Part shown: positions 9,961 through 19,394 of the stretch, piece after piece
Numbering within the stretch: position 1 is the stretch's first letter
Layout of the letters: each line of letters begins with the position of its first letter
Source: Scleroderma bovista
Lineage: Eukaryota > Basidiomycota > Agaricomycetes > Boletales > Sclerodermataceae
NCBI GenBank assembly: GCA_037178675.1
Contig: JAYMGJ010000716.1
Location: 1-35,375, forward strand
Reading direction: 5' to 3'
Length of the DNA stretch: 35,375 bases
The notes under the pieces: generated by a model
The model's input: only the letters and a program-made list of their open reading frames with translations
Database searches by the model: none
What the model was told of the DNA's origin: nothing
Program-made: the position numbers and the translations under genes

Positions 9961-9972
9961 AGGGGGGAGTAG
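9958..9972 (+). other. Polypurine tract of the gypsy element
   Basis: AAGGGGGGAGTAG-type purine run ending directly at the 3' LTR, as needed to prime plus-strand DNA synthesis. Confidence 0.8.
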
Positions 9973-10350
9973 TGTAACGGCCTAACCTTTTATCTTATCT
10001 AGTCTGTGATTAGATGACATCTTATCTTATCATAGCATAGTATCTTATCTAGTGCATCTTATCTGTAGGTCTGTCTAGACTACAGCATCATGCTGTACAT
10101 GCTGTGTCCCTTGATGTCATTAGCATAGAGGATGGCAGCTGTGTTCACTGCCTCGTACAGCATACAGCCTCATGGGTAGCCTTGCACAGGACACGTGTAG
10201 TATAGTATATATACTGTTGCAATCCAACACCAGAGGCTCTCCATTCGAGCTCTCTTTGGGTTTTCACTCTAAGACGCTTGGTTCCTACTTCCTCCTCAGA
10301 GTCTTGGTGTGTGGTAGTTCTTTGGGTTGTTTGCCCTTAGGGTTGTCTCA
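9973..10350 (+). repeat. 3' LTR of the gypsy element
   Basis: Starts TGTAACGGCC and ends GTTGTCTCA. Gap-free match to 6798-7175. It is followed by GGAAC (10351-10355), the right target copy. Confidence 0.94.
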
Positions 10351-10355
10351 GGAAC
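10351..10355 (+). repeat. Target-site duplication GGAAC, right copy
   Basis: Matches 6793-6797 exactly. Confidence 0.93.
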
Positions 10356-12351
10356 GCCCTCAAGAGGCACCACGTCCCAGACCAGAAGAGTTCTTTTATT
10401 TTGATCAATATGGCCGAAATTCCCCAATACCAGAAGTCAGGTATCCTAACGTACCCAATCCAATCTGTCGCAATCCCCCTCGAATTCGCAATCCACCTCG
10501 AGACCAGACAATATCTATGGACAGAGAAATCCAGTGGATATAGAACAAGATATTGCAAGAGAACGAGAATGGACTAGAACGGTCTTAGGAAGAGGAGTTC
10601 CAACTATTCCTCAAACAGAACCCATGGTTTAAATAAGACCAAATTCAAGAGGTCCCTATCGCTGTTCCATTGCCATCAATGGATGAAAATGAGAATGAAA
10701 TAGAAGACATCATAATTCCAAACAGTGATGTTGACACTATGATTCAACTAGGTCAACACTATATTCTCAACTACATCATGAAGCAGGCAGCAAAGCCACT
10801 CAAGGGTATTCCTTATCATTTTAAGGATATCTGCAACTATCCATTGGATGAACAGAAGAAATGGGAACAGGCATGCAAGGAAGAAATCAAGTCTATCGAA
10901 GAAAGACACGTATGGACTTTGGTGGATTGTCCACCAGATCGAAAACCTGTCAAATGTCACTGGGTATTCACAAAGAAATCGGATGGAAGATTTAAAGCCT
11001 GCTTGGTTGCGAAAGGCTTTTCACAAATCTATGGTGAAGACTACGATGAAACCTTCTCACTGGTCACACGCTTTGAGACAATACGACTGCTCTTGGCTTA
11101 TGCGTGTCGAAATGACTGGAAATTGAAAGTCTTGATGTCAAGACTGCCTTCTTATATGGGCGACTCGATGAAGAAATTTACATGGAGCAACCTGAAGGTT
11201 TCAAAGTACCAGGTTCAAGTAACAAGGTCTATCGTCTACTGCGTGCTCTCTATGGCCTGAAGCAAGCTGCACTAGCATGGAACAAAGAGCTACACAAATT
11301 GCTCCTAAAGCTCAATTTTAAGCATTCCAAAGCAGATCCTGGAGTGTACATCTACCAAGATAAATCAGGCATCATGCTGTTCATTGTCTACGTCGATGAT
11401 GGACTTCTTATGTCAAACTCTGCCAAACTTCTCAAGAAGAAGAAAACCACATTCCTCAACGTATGGGAAGCTCGCAACATGGGTCCAGTACAAGAGTACC
11501 TTGGATTCCAAATCACTCATAATCGCATCAAACACTCAATGGTTTTACACCAACACCCTTACATATTGAAAGTACTCAAACACTTTCAAATGGAGAATGT
11601 CAAACATGTCCGCACACCTTTACCAGCTGGGTATCAACCATCTACAGCATCAAAGGACTAAAATGCAAGCCCAACAACATGACAATGGTACCAGTCTGTA
11701 ATAGGATCACTCCTATTTGTCATGCTTGGCATGCGTCCGGACATTGCTTTTGCTGTAATCAAAATGTCACAGTTTATGGCAAATCCTACCGAAGAACACC
11801 TCTCGAAGGCACTTCACATTGTGAAGTATTTGGGTTCAACTCCAAACCTTGCACTTCATTTTTCAGGAGGAGCTTCATCTCTTGATTGCTATTCAGACTC
11901 TGACTGGGCAGGCGATAGTGAAACAAGACATTCCACTAGCGGATATGCTCTCTTCCTTGGCAATGATTTGGTTAGCTGGCGATCTCACCAACAACCAACA
12001 GTGGCTCTGTCATCAACAGAAGCCAAATACATGTCCATGTGCGATTGCGTACAACAGATTCTCTGGATCAAATCACTTTTCCAGGAATGTCATCTATCTC
12101 TCCAACACTTCATGATGTTCAGAGATAACAAAGGTGCTATACATATCGCGCAAAATCCAGTAATGGAAGGACGGTCAAAGCACATTGATATAAAGTATTA
12201 TTTCCTTCGTGAATGCGTTGAGAAACAAACTTTCATGCTTGACTATGTTCCTACTGATCAGCAGAAAGCTGATATGATGACAAAGAATCTGACATGGCAG
12301 AAATATCAAGACAATCACTCACGACTGAACCTTCTAGAGTTCAAGTCTTAG
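10356..12351 (+). pseudogene. Copia reverse transcriptase-RNase H region
   Basis: Continues the copia pol after the gypsy insert. The integrase-RT linker (RPQEAPRPRPEEFFYFDQYG) has a shift near 10530 and a stop near 10630. The copia reverse transcriptase (RVT_2) follows with WEQACKEEIKSIEERHVW, VAKGFSQIYGEDYDETFS and YRLLRALYGLKQA. The catalytic YVDD motif is intact at about 11388-11399 (FIVYVDDGLLMS). A 1-base shift near 11120 splits motif A (LDVKTAFLYG). A stop at 11659 and a further shift precede RPDIAFAVIKMSQF. Copia RNase H then runs to TAG/TAA at 12349-12351 with CYSDSDWAGD and LSSTEAKYMSM. The core motifs survive although the frame is broken at least four times. Confidence 0.9.
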
Positions 12352-12361
12352 CGAGGAGGAG
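12352..12361 (+). other. Polypurine tract of the copia element
   Basis: GCGAGGAGGAG immediately before the TGTCGACAAG start of the LTR and directly after the RNase H stop codon. Confidence 0.7.
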
Positions 12362-12771
12362 TGTCGACAAGAAAGTATGATTATATCTTATCTTTAACTA
12401 ATCTTGGAGATTTCCAGAGATCACAGTTACATGTGATTCAGAGTAGTGTCAACCGGATTACTGGTAGATCACATGACTGGCTCCACAAGATAGCCGGAAC
12501 TATCACATGCAAAGCACATGTGCAACACATGCTGATGCACATTACAGGCATGTTTCCAGATAACTACGTTTATGGAAACTGCACCTACTACATATGGGAA
12601 TATGGTGAAATAGGCGAGGATAATACTTATCTACGCACAGACCATGTACCACAGGTATATATACCCTGTAGGATTCCCAGTAGTTCCTTAGTTCAATACA
12701 GTTCAACTGTTCTCTCATAACTCGCTACTTCATAAACAACTCAACTTCAAGAACCAAGCTACTAGCTATCA
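12362..12771 (+). repeat. 3' LTR of the copia element (right end uncertain)
   Basis: Begins TGTCGACAAG after the purine tract. It contains TATCTTATC near its start and a TATATATACCC TATA-like box at about 12655. A TG...CA reading ends at 12771 (CTAGCTATCA), but without a 5' LTR or target duplication the right border could be elsewhere, for instance near 12822. Confidence 0.6.
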
Positions 12772-12815
12772 AGGTATGCTTGCGCTACCCCGTTGCTGTT
12801 GCCCCAGTTTTGTTG

Positions 12816-13285
12816 CTACACCCACCCCACCCTGGGGAGTGAAGGGGGCGAGGGATATGACAGGGGTAGTGTCCACGCATGACACCCACATACCCGTGTC
12901 AATGAGGGGGGCACCAACTTGAAATCAATGATGGCCGCATTGACCTGCGTCAAGGTGATGGTATAGTTATTTACTGTGATGCGATCACTGACCTTGAACT
13001 GAGGAATGTCTTTGAGTGCCATTGGTTGTGCGTTGATTGAAGTCCACTCAGCTTCTGAGACTGTCCGAGGGCCAAGACATGCAATGAACACACATGATGA
13101 TGGTGGCCTAAGTACCCATTTCTTTTGGACAGCCGCCAGTCGACGTGTTCTTTGAAATGACATTCACGGCAAAATATCCGCTTTGCCTCCTTGCCTTGGG
13201 TATTAGCAAGACAAGTGCTGACATTTAACATACAGTACGTACCATCCCGTCCGCTCGGGCCAATGTCATCTTTGGGTCCAGTCAA
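12816..13285 (-). pseudogene. Unidentified protein fragment with Cys/His cluster, frameshifted
   Basis: Two overlapping minus frames read as one protein. From 13285 the first gives NTQGKEAKRIFCRECHFK, which resembles half of a zinc-binding domain. From 13163 the second continues RTRRLAAVQKKWVLRPPSSC, then GPRTVSEAEWTSIN and QVNAAIIDFKLVPPSL. The join needs a small shift near 13150. Composition is protein-like and quite unlike the flanks. I do not recognise the family. No start or end is identifiable. It may be a piece of a transposon-borne or repeated fungal gene. Confidence 0.45.
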
Positions 13286-13831
13286 ACCCAGTTCTTCATT
13301 CTCCTTTGTCTTAGCCTCATTTAATAGTTTCTGGTATCATTCCAGATATGCGCTGGGGACGATGGGTGTAATCTTTGGTGCACAATCCAGAAGATGAGAG
13401 TGGATGAGAACGACTTCAGCGATGATGTGTGATTACTAATCAGCATGTTGAACCCTTCCCTTGTTTGCCACAGCTTAGTCACACATGTCTTCATCCATCA
13501 CCCAACTCCAGTTATCCATCTTGACAGGTCCATTAATTGGGGTGGCTCGACAAATCAAGACGACAACTGGCGCCAATAGTACGTAGGTTTCTGCAATGTC
13601 GTAGAACTGTCAATGTTGACACTAACACTCTTATTCTTGAGGCCCTTGCAAATTACACTGAAACAACGCAACCCTAGGTACAAGTTTTCTTTTCTTCCTC
13701 ATTTCGTTAGCTAATTATTACAGGTGCTTTGACAATAGACGACAATTACTACCCCATTTATCTCTACCTATGCAACCGATAGCTACTTCCTCAACACAGG
13801 TAACTCCATGTCGACAGGATGCTCGAACGCA
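13286..13831. other. No gene recognised
   Basis: Intergenic stretch between two minus-strand fragments. No domain, repeat or RNA gene was noticed. Confidence 0.5.
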
Positions 13832-14359
13832 TCAGCTGGTACGTTTATTTAGCAAGTTGCAGCACTGTAATGAACTGAACAGCATACCTCCCACTTCCTC
13901 CCGCCACTTAACCACGCCCTCAGCATACCTCCAAAATCCACCATGGATTGAGTAGTTGTACGAATATTGGGTAGAGCCAAAGCAGACAATGTGGCGGTCT
14001 TTCAACCCTCCTCTCCGGAGACACCTTACAATGGCGTCATGTTTCTCGTATTTGTTCCTCCATAATACCACCACTTTGAGGTTCATCGACTTCATAATCT
14101 CGCAGATCATGCTAGAATCTGACCAAGATGTGTTCCAGGGAACTGAGAGATGTGTCAGTTGAATCAACCTTGGGAGCCCAATAGTGATACCCAGCCAACA
14201 TGCCCAGACATTGGTGAGGTGCAAGTGGGTGATGCAGTGGGCAACTTCTAAGTTGGGCAGGTACGAACACTGATCGGTGTCACACACCAAACAGGTTTGG
14301 TACAGTGAACATGGAAGATAATGCCTATATTGAATGATCCTTATGTGAAGGATAAGCAC
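13832..14359 (-). pseudogene. F-box-like / leucine-repeat protein C-terminal fragment
   Basis: A 175-codon minus frame has leucine-spaced blocks (CITHLHLTNVWACWLG, LPRLIQLTHLSVPW), then a beta-alpha stretch (NLKVVVLWRN) and a tail HGGFWRYAEGVVKWREE. This tail type (GGxxxWxxAExxVxxxR) closes many lineage-expanded Agaricomycete F-box-like proteins that act as substrate receptors for SCF ubiquitin ligases. The F-box itself and the N-terminal repeats are absent upstream, so this is a partial gene or relic. Assignment rests on general resemblance. Confidence 0.5.
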
Positions 14360-15489
14360 GACAGACCCTCATCGTAGCCATCTATCGCACAAGAAGACTA
14401 TCCTGATGCAAGAGACAAATGCCAATGCAGACAGTCATCTATCGCACGAGAACTGCCAAGAAGCAGAAGAAACTGAAGGAATAACGTCAATTGTGGTATG
14501 AGAAAGGAATGCACACGTCTGCAGTCCAACTCCCATACCAGAACGATCAAAGAAGCTGAAGAATTGATGGAGAAACGAAGGAGAAAGAGAAGAAATGATT
14601 TTTAGCACACAAATGTCATTTTTAGGCGCCCAGTGCCAGCATTCTGATATTTTGAATAGCTCCATCGTTTCTGAAGCTATCAGGCATGTGACTATACTGT
14701 CAGAGAGCCTAGAACGTGGCCTATCTGCCTGTCAAGTTCCGATGCAAATCTGTTCATTTCCCATGGAGATATTGATATTCCCCCCGCAATCCAGACATTT
14801 GCTTCATCGCTCACTATGGAGTCCATATTTTCTCTGGATCATTTCTCTGCTATTGCTGCAGATCTCCACTATGTCCTGCTCTTAGGACAGCCTCTCCCAG
14901 AGTTCCTGTGCACTGCCTGGCACATATCTTCCCAGCCTGCTCCCTCAGTCCCTCTCGTTCTCAGTCAGCATGTTCTCCTTGTCAGTCCTGCGTCAAGGAC
15001 ATACTTTGGTCATCTTAGGTCTATTGTCAAGCTTGAGAAGTCTTCTCTGGTTGTCTCTGTGTCCCCTGAGCCCTCAGCCTATGGTCCCTTCCTCCCAGAT
15101 ACTTGCCATGTCCATCTTCCTCTGTTGTTCGTCTTGCTTCCCTGGATGCGTCAAATTCAATACTCTATCCGCTTCCCTACTTTTAGACGACGTCCCCCAG
15201 CACCATGACAGTTATTCCCCCACTTTATAGTGCTATTAGGAAGAAGAACCCTCTCTTGTTCTTTCCCAGAAGAGAGTTCGTCAAGGGAGCCCATGGTTGC
15301 GCTTCAGTGGCGCTAGAACACATGCACTATACCTTAGTGTATGCTGACCCCCCCAAAAAGACCTCTGGACCCCTGGTACCCTTCTTGTGGCTGTTTTGTC
15401 TCGGATCAATCCCCCTGTTTATCTCAGATCTTCCCCATTGTTGTCCCATCAAATTCCTGATGGTACACAACCCCCATCAAACTTCTTAG
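14360..15489. other. No gene recognised; degraded, pyrimidine-rich sequence
   Basis: Several overlapping open frames of 60-130 codons occur on the plus strand because the sequence is rich in TCT/CTC. They share no recognisable domain and are probably not genes. A short segment at 15208-15350 reads as possible protein (SAIRKKNPLLFFPRREFVKG) but was not identified. Confidence 0.45.
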
Positions 15490-16205
15490 GCTGTGCATAT
15501 GACAATGACTCCTTCTGCTGTGCAGTGACTCATCCCTTGCTTACTGATGCTCTCTTGTCATCAGTATTACTCTATCCCTTTCGCATTTTTGGTATATTAC
15601 TCAGCTGATGACTCACTCCCTTACCAATCAATCTTGTCATGCAGCTTACTCATTCCTTTACTCAGCAGCTTATTCATGCTCCCTATGCTTACTCATTCCT
15701 GCTTATCCCTTGCTTACTGATCGCTTACAAACCCCTTACAAAGCTCTTACTAATCCCTTACCAATCCTTGACAAATTCTGCTTACTCCCTTCTCTTTTTG
15801 TACTTTAATGCTGTGCCCCCCCCATGTATTTAAACCCCTGGGCTCAGCCCAGTGAAAAGACCCAATTGCACGAAATTATCCCTCTCTCAGACTCTCTCAG
15901 TCAGTATCCCTTCAGTCTTTGAGTCCTTGTAGGCTTCAGTGAAGGTCTAAAGGCTCAATATTGTCAAGTTTATCCAAGTTATTCAAGATCTATTCTTTAT
16001 ACTAGGCTCAAGCGGAGTCTAGGCTTCATACCAGTCAATCTTCCTCGCCTCTGGACATCAGAGTCATCTCTGCCCCTTTGCTGCACCAATCTCTAGGTGT
16101 AGTATCGCTGTTTCAGTCTCAGTCAACCCAATCCCCACTTTGACACTTCCTAGGCTTTAGGAAGAGTCCAGACCCCTATCCCCTTCATCATCTATTGCTC
16201 CTGTA
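15490..16205 (+). repeat. LTR-like, promoter-bearing region, family unknown
   Basis: Pyrimidine-rich DNA beginning TGTGCATATG, with repeated CTTACTCATTCC/CTTACTGATC phrases and a TATTTAAA box at 15827-15834. Downstream is a run of AGGCTTCAG/TAGGCTTCAT/TAGGCTTTAG repeats (about 15930-16155). This looks like U3-R-U5 of an LTR, but no partner copy, tract or target duplication is in the window, so borders are guesses. Confidence 0.3.
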
Positions 16206-16443
16206 CCACAGGAGTATCCTGCATCATTGTCCCACCCTGTTGGTGTAGATCCCCTTCCCCCCTCCTCAGCACATCCTCTCTGTAAACCACCACTCGCACA
16301 TTTTTGTAGTCCTTTGTTGGTGTTGTGTTTGGGTTATTACTCCGACCCAAATCCACACTTTGACTCACAATGGTATGTTGAACATTTATGTGCCATCGAA
16401 ATTGGTGTCTTACATTTACAAAACATACAGATACTTGGCAATA

Positions 16444-17067
16444 TGTCACGACCGCGTGACGCCTCGTGACTCCGCAAGGCCTCTAGTCTGTTGTAAACTC
16501 AAGTCCGATCGTAATCGCACTCCTCCGACGCTATGTATCCATCTCCGCTCCGACTATTGACGCTCCGTCTCCTTTTGGTATATAGTTCCGCGCCTATGCC
16601 TCCGGTTATCGTATGCTTCCGTTCCGTCCCTGTTCCTGTTTCCTTTGTTCCCGTTTTAGATTAGATATGATTACTCATAGCTGTGATCCGTTAACCTTTT
16701 GATCCGTTGCGCTTATCACTGATCTCCGTTCCGTGTATGTTACTCATCCGTTTGTCATCCGCAGACTCTTACCTACGTCTCCGCTATGTTTCCCTCCGCT
16801 TCTCGGTTACTGTACATTCCCGATGTAAAGTATAAGTACTCCACACGCTGAGGGGATTGTCCCTCAGTTCGAATATCAGCTTGAATACCTCCCGCGAACT
16901 CTCCTCTGTTCTCCTCTGCCTTCTGGCAACTCCGACCTCTGTCGGACCTCTGTCTCTCTGTCCCTTAGTCCTCCGAAATACGAGGACGCAGGTATCGCAA
17001 GGGCGCAGCACATACGCTGAAGCCAAGTCCTCAAACCCTTCCGCATCTCCTCCGCCTGTCGTCGACA
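16444..17067 (+). repeat. LTR-like TCCG-rich segment (TGTCACGACC...GTCGACA)
   Basis: Starts TGTCACGACC and could end GTCGACA at 17067, with a TATATAG box at 16579. The whole segment is saturated with TCCG tetramers and differs sharply from its AT-richer flanks. No flanking target duplication was found (CAATA against ACCCT), so calling it a solo LTR is tentative. Confidence 0.3.
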
Positions 17068-17069
17068 AC

Positions 17070-19058
17070 CCTTCATACTTAACTCCGCTTGCGTCAGAGT
17101 TCGTCGGAGGAAACGGTTCTAACACAATACCACCATTTGGGGTCAATGGCATATGTAGGTTTCCTCCAGATACTGTGGAGATGGCACACAAGACTGCACG
17201 CCACTTTGAAGATATGCTGCAGGTAAGGCAAGACTCCAGTCTGAAGGCAATATTCTCTGATGTACCGCAGTGTGCAATTCCTGCATTTGATGATCTTTTT
17301 CCAGATGAATACAACACGTCAATTAGGATACTTTTATTTCATCTCACGGAATGGCATGCTTTGGCCAAACTGCGACTTCATATGGAGGACTCGCTTGATC
17401 TCCTCAAGCAATCACTCTGAATGTTGAGCAAGCAACTCCAACAATTTGTTGAGGTAACCTGTGCAGCTTTCCAGACCAAGGAGTTACCTAGCAAGGTGTC
17501 AGCATGACGGTGGCAGCAAGAAACAGAAGCAAAGAACCACAGAGCGAATGCTTCACAGAGTGGCCCTTAACCCAAGAGCTTCAACATGCTCACATACAAA
17601 TTTCATGCCTTGGGAGACTACGTTCAAACCATCAAACTATTTGGGACAACTGATTCATATACCACACAAATCGTAAGTAAAATCCATGGTAGAACATCTC
17701 AATGGTGACTGTCTGACATTGGCATTCAGGGAGAGCTTTCCCACCGTCTGATCAAGAAATTTTATGGATTTACAAGTAAATGAAATGTCTCGAAGCAACT
17801 TGCAAAGCAAGAGCAACATTTCACTCACATTCAGTGGCAGGAAGGCTTCAATAATCCATCTACTATGTTCGAGGCATCTGACATGGATACCATTCCTCAG
17901 TTGCACCACGTGCTTTCCAGTAGTGCCAACCACATTGTAAACCTGAAAAAGCTTCTCTATGATCTTCGTGCTCGTGGTGACCCTGCCATCAGGGTGAGGA
18001 ATCCTGTTTCTATGCCCACAACCACTAGACAATTTAATTGATACCATCTTTGCAGGATGACTTTATTTCCAGGTTAAAGGACCACCTACTTGCGTGGTTG
18101 TATCAGCGCAAATATGATGGGGATGAACACCAGTTTAGTGTGGTTGAGCACAGCCAACTCCATTTCATCGACAACCTTAACCGCATCATCGAGTCAAAGG
18201 TCTTTTGTGTCAACTATACATCCTATGACATCCGGCACCATCAGGACTTCATGTGACCAGGCCATGAATGCACTGTCATGGTGTTTTCGAGGGAAGAAGG
18301 ATTAGGCGCCCATCCATTTTGGTATGCTCGGGTCCTTCGAGCATTTCTTATTCCAGTTATCCATGTTGCACCAGACGCCCGTAATCGCTCACCACAAACA
18401 ATGGAGGTTCTTTGGGTTCATTGGCTTGGTGTAGAGCTGGGATATCGCTGGGGGTTTAAAGTAGCCCACCTACCAAAAATCGGATTTGTACCTGAGACGG
18501 ATGAGAACCCTTTTGGATTCCTGGACCCATCTCTTGTGATTCGTGGATGTCACCTCATCCCTGCATTCTCTGAAGGTCGAACTAATGCTCTTCTGAGGTG
18601 CAGGGAGTCATCTGCAAGGCAGCCAGGAGAAACAGATGACTGGCATGCATTCTATGTCAATATGCATGTTCTTTCATTTGTTTCACCTCACCCTTTCTAA
18701 TACAAGTAGCTTTGCAGACCGAGATATGTTTGCTTGTTTTGCAGGAATTGGCATTGGCCACGGAACTCAGTGCAGAGTCCAGTCAATGGACAGGATTACT
18801 GGTGATGGCAACACATCTAAGAATGCCACATTTCCGGTGGCAGATAGCGAAGATGAAGCTGATGATATATTTCATGCTGGCCCAGAGTCACTCTCCCAGG
18901 TTCCCCCTCCCCATGATGACAATACTGGCCCTGACAATGGCCACAATGAGGACGATGATGGGGAAAGTGATTCTGAGTCCATATTATTTGATGACAACAA
19001 CAGTAGTGAGCTGGATGGTTTGGAAGAGGATGATGATGAATCAGGTTTTGAGTTCTAA
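17070..19058 (+). pseudogene. CACTA/EnSpm (Tnp2-type) transposon protein, C-terminal part, five in-frame stops
   Basis: The sequence follows a protein repeated in mushroom genomes with Tnp2-like CACTA transposons. Blocks: GICRFPPDTVEMAHKTARHF; (intron 17223-17270) CAIPAFDDLFPDEYN and LLFHLTEWHALAKLRLH; VEVTCAAFQTKELP; KSFNMLTYKFHALGDYV and LFGTTDSYTTQI; (intron 17673-17729) GELSHRLIKKFYG; (intron 17994-18055) LKDHLLAWLYQRKYDGDEH; HPFWYARVL; LWVHWLGVELGYRWGF; FLDPSLVIRGCHLIPAF; DWHAFYVNM; and, after a last intron, DRDMF followed by an acidic Asp/Ser-rich tail to the stop at 19056. In-frame stops are at 17418 (TGA), 17505 (TGA), 17568 (TAA), 17781 (TGA) and 18254 (TGA). No frameshift is needed. 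The catalytic N-terminal half is absent or lies in unreadable sequence upstream. Family naming is from memory. Confidence 0.65.
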
Positions 19059-19394
19059 GCACTTGTATACTTGTTAACATGTTACCATTATCACGAAGAT
19101 ATGTCCATGACTGGTGACTCTAATACATACATGCTGTGATAGTGTTCGCGTCTGACCAGTCGCTCAGTGCTGGGACGAGGTTGCACTTTCAAGCTGACAC
19201 ATCATTGTTTTTGTGCCTCTCAGCCAGTAGCCTCTTGATGCTCAGCGCCAGCCATGACTAGGACTTGGTGCATCACTGCTTCTGTGGCAGCCTATGTGGG
19301 CCCCCTTGCACAGTACTTTATGTGCGGGAGCCCATGCGTCCCCCTCACTTCCTTTTGGTGCCCTATATCTGCACGGGTATGAGTGTGCTGCACA
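19059..19394. other. No gene recognised; spacer between two pseudogenes
   Basis: 336 bp between the acidic tail of the CACTA-type protein and the first readable chitin synthase block. It may hold further decayed chitin synthase exons that I could not read. Confidence 0.4.

Larger units (their letters stand above)
6798..10350 (+). mobile_element. Ty3/gypsy chromovirus, internally deleted, nested in copia
   Basis: Two direct LTRs (6798-7175 and 9973-10350, 378 bp each) enclose a leader, gag, a short linker and the tail of integrase with a chromodomain. Protease, reverse transcriptase, RNase H and the integrase core are missing, so the 3.55-kb element is a deletion derivative that could at most move with enzymes from a relative. 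GGAAC target copies flank it perfectly. By eye the LTRs differ at about 13 of 378 positions; 7 of these are CG against TG or CA. A more diverged solo LTR of the same family lies inverted at 24311-24685. Confidence 0.93.
3610..12771 (+). mobile_element. Ty1/copia retrotransposon, 5'-truncated, split by two nested insertions
   Basis: The parts lie in copia order: Gag and protease (3610-5024), integrase (5293-6797), reverse transcriptase and RNase H (10356-12351), a purine tract and a 3' LTR. Insert 1 is a 268-bp solo LTR (5025-5292); insert 2 is a 3.55-kb gypsy element (6798-10350). Removing each insert with one target-site copy rejoins the codons exactly (RHV|YYSP at the first, SWE|RPQEAP at the second), so both hit an element whose frame was still readable there. 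The element is dead: stops, several frameshifts, a changed integrase catalytic residue and no 5' LTR. Confidence 0.9.

Noticed and set aside
14595..15833. Several overlapping plus-strand open frames
   Set aside because: Pyrimidine-rich sequence lacks stop codons by composition. No motifs, no consistent frame.
16444..17067. Firm call as a solo LTR
   Set aside because: The ends fit TG...CA, but no target duplication and no second copy are visible.
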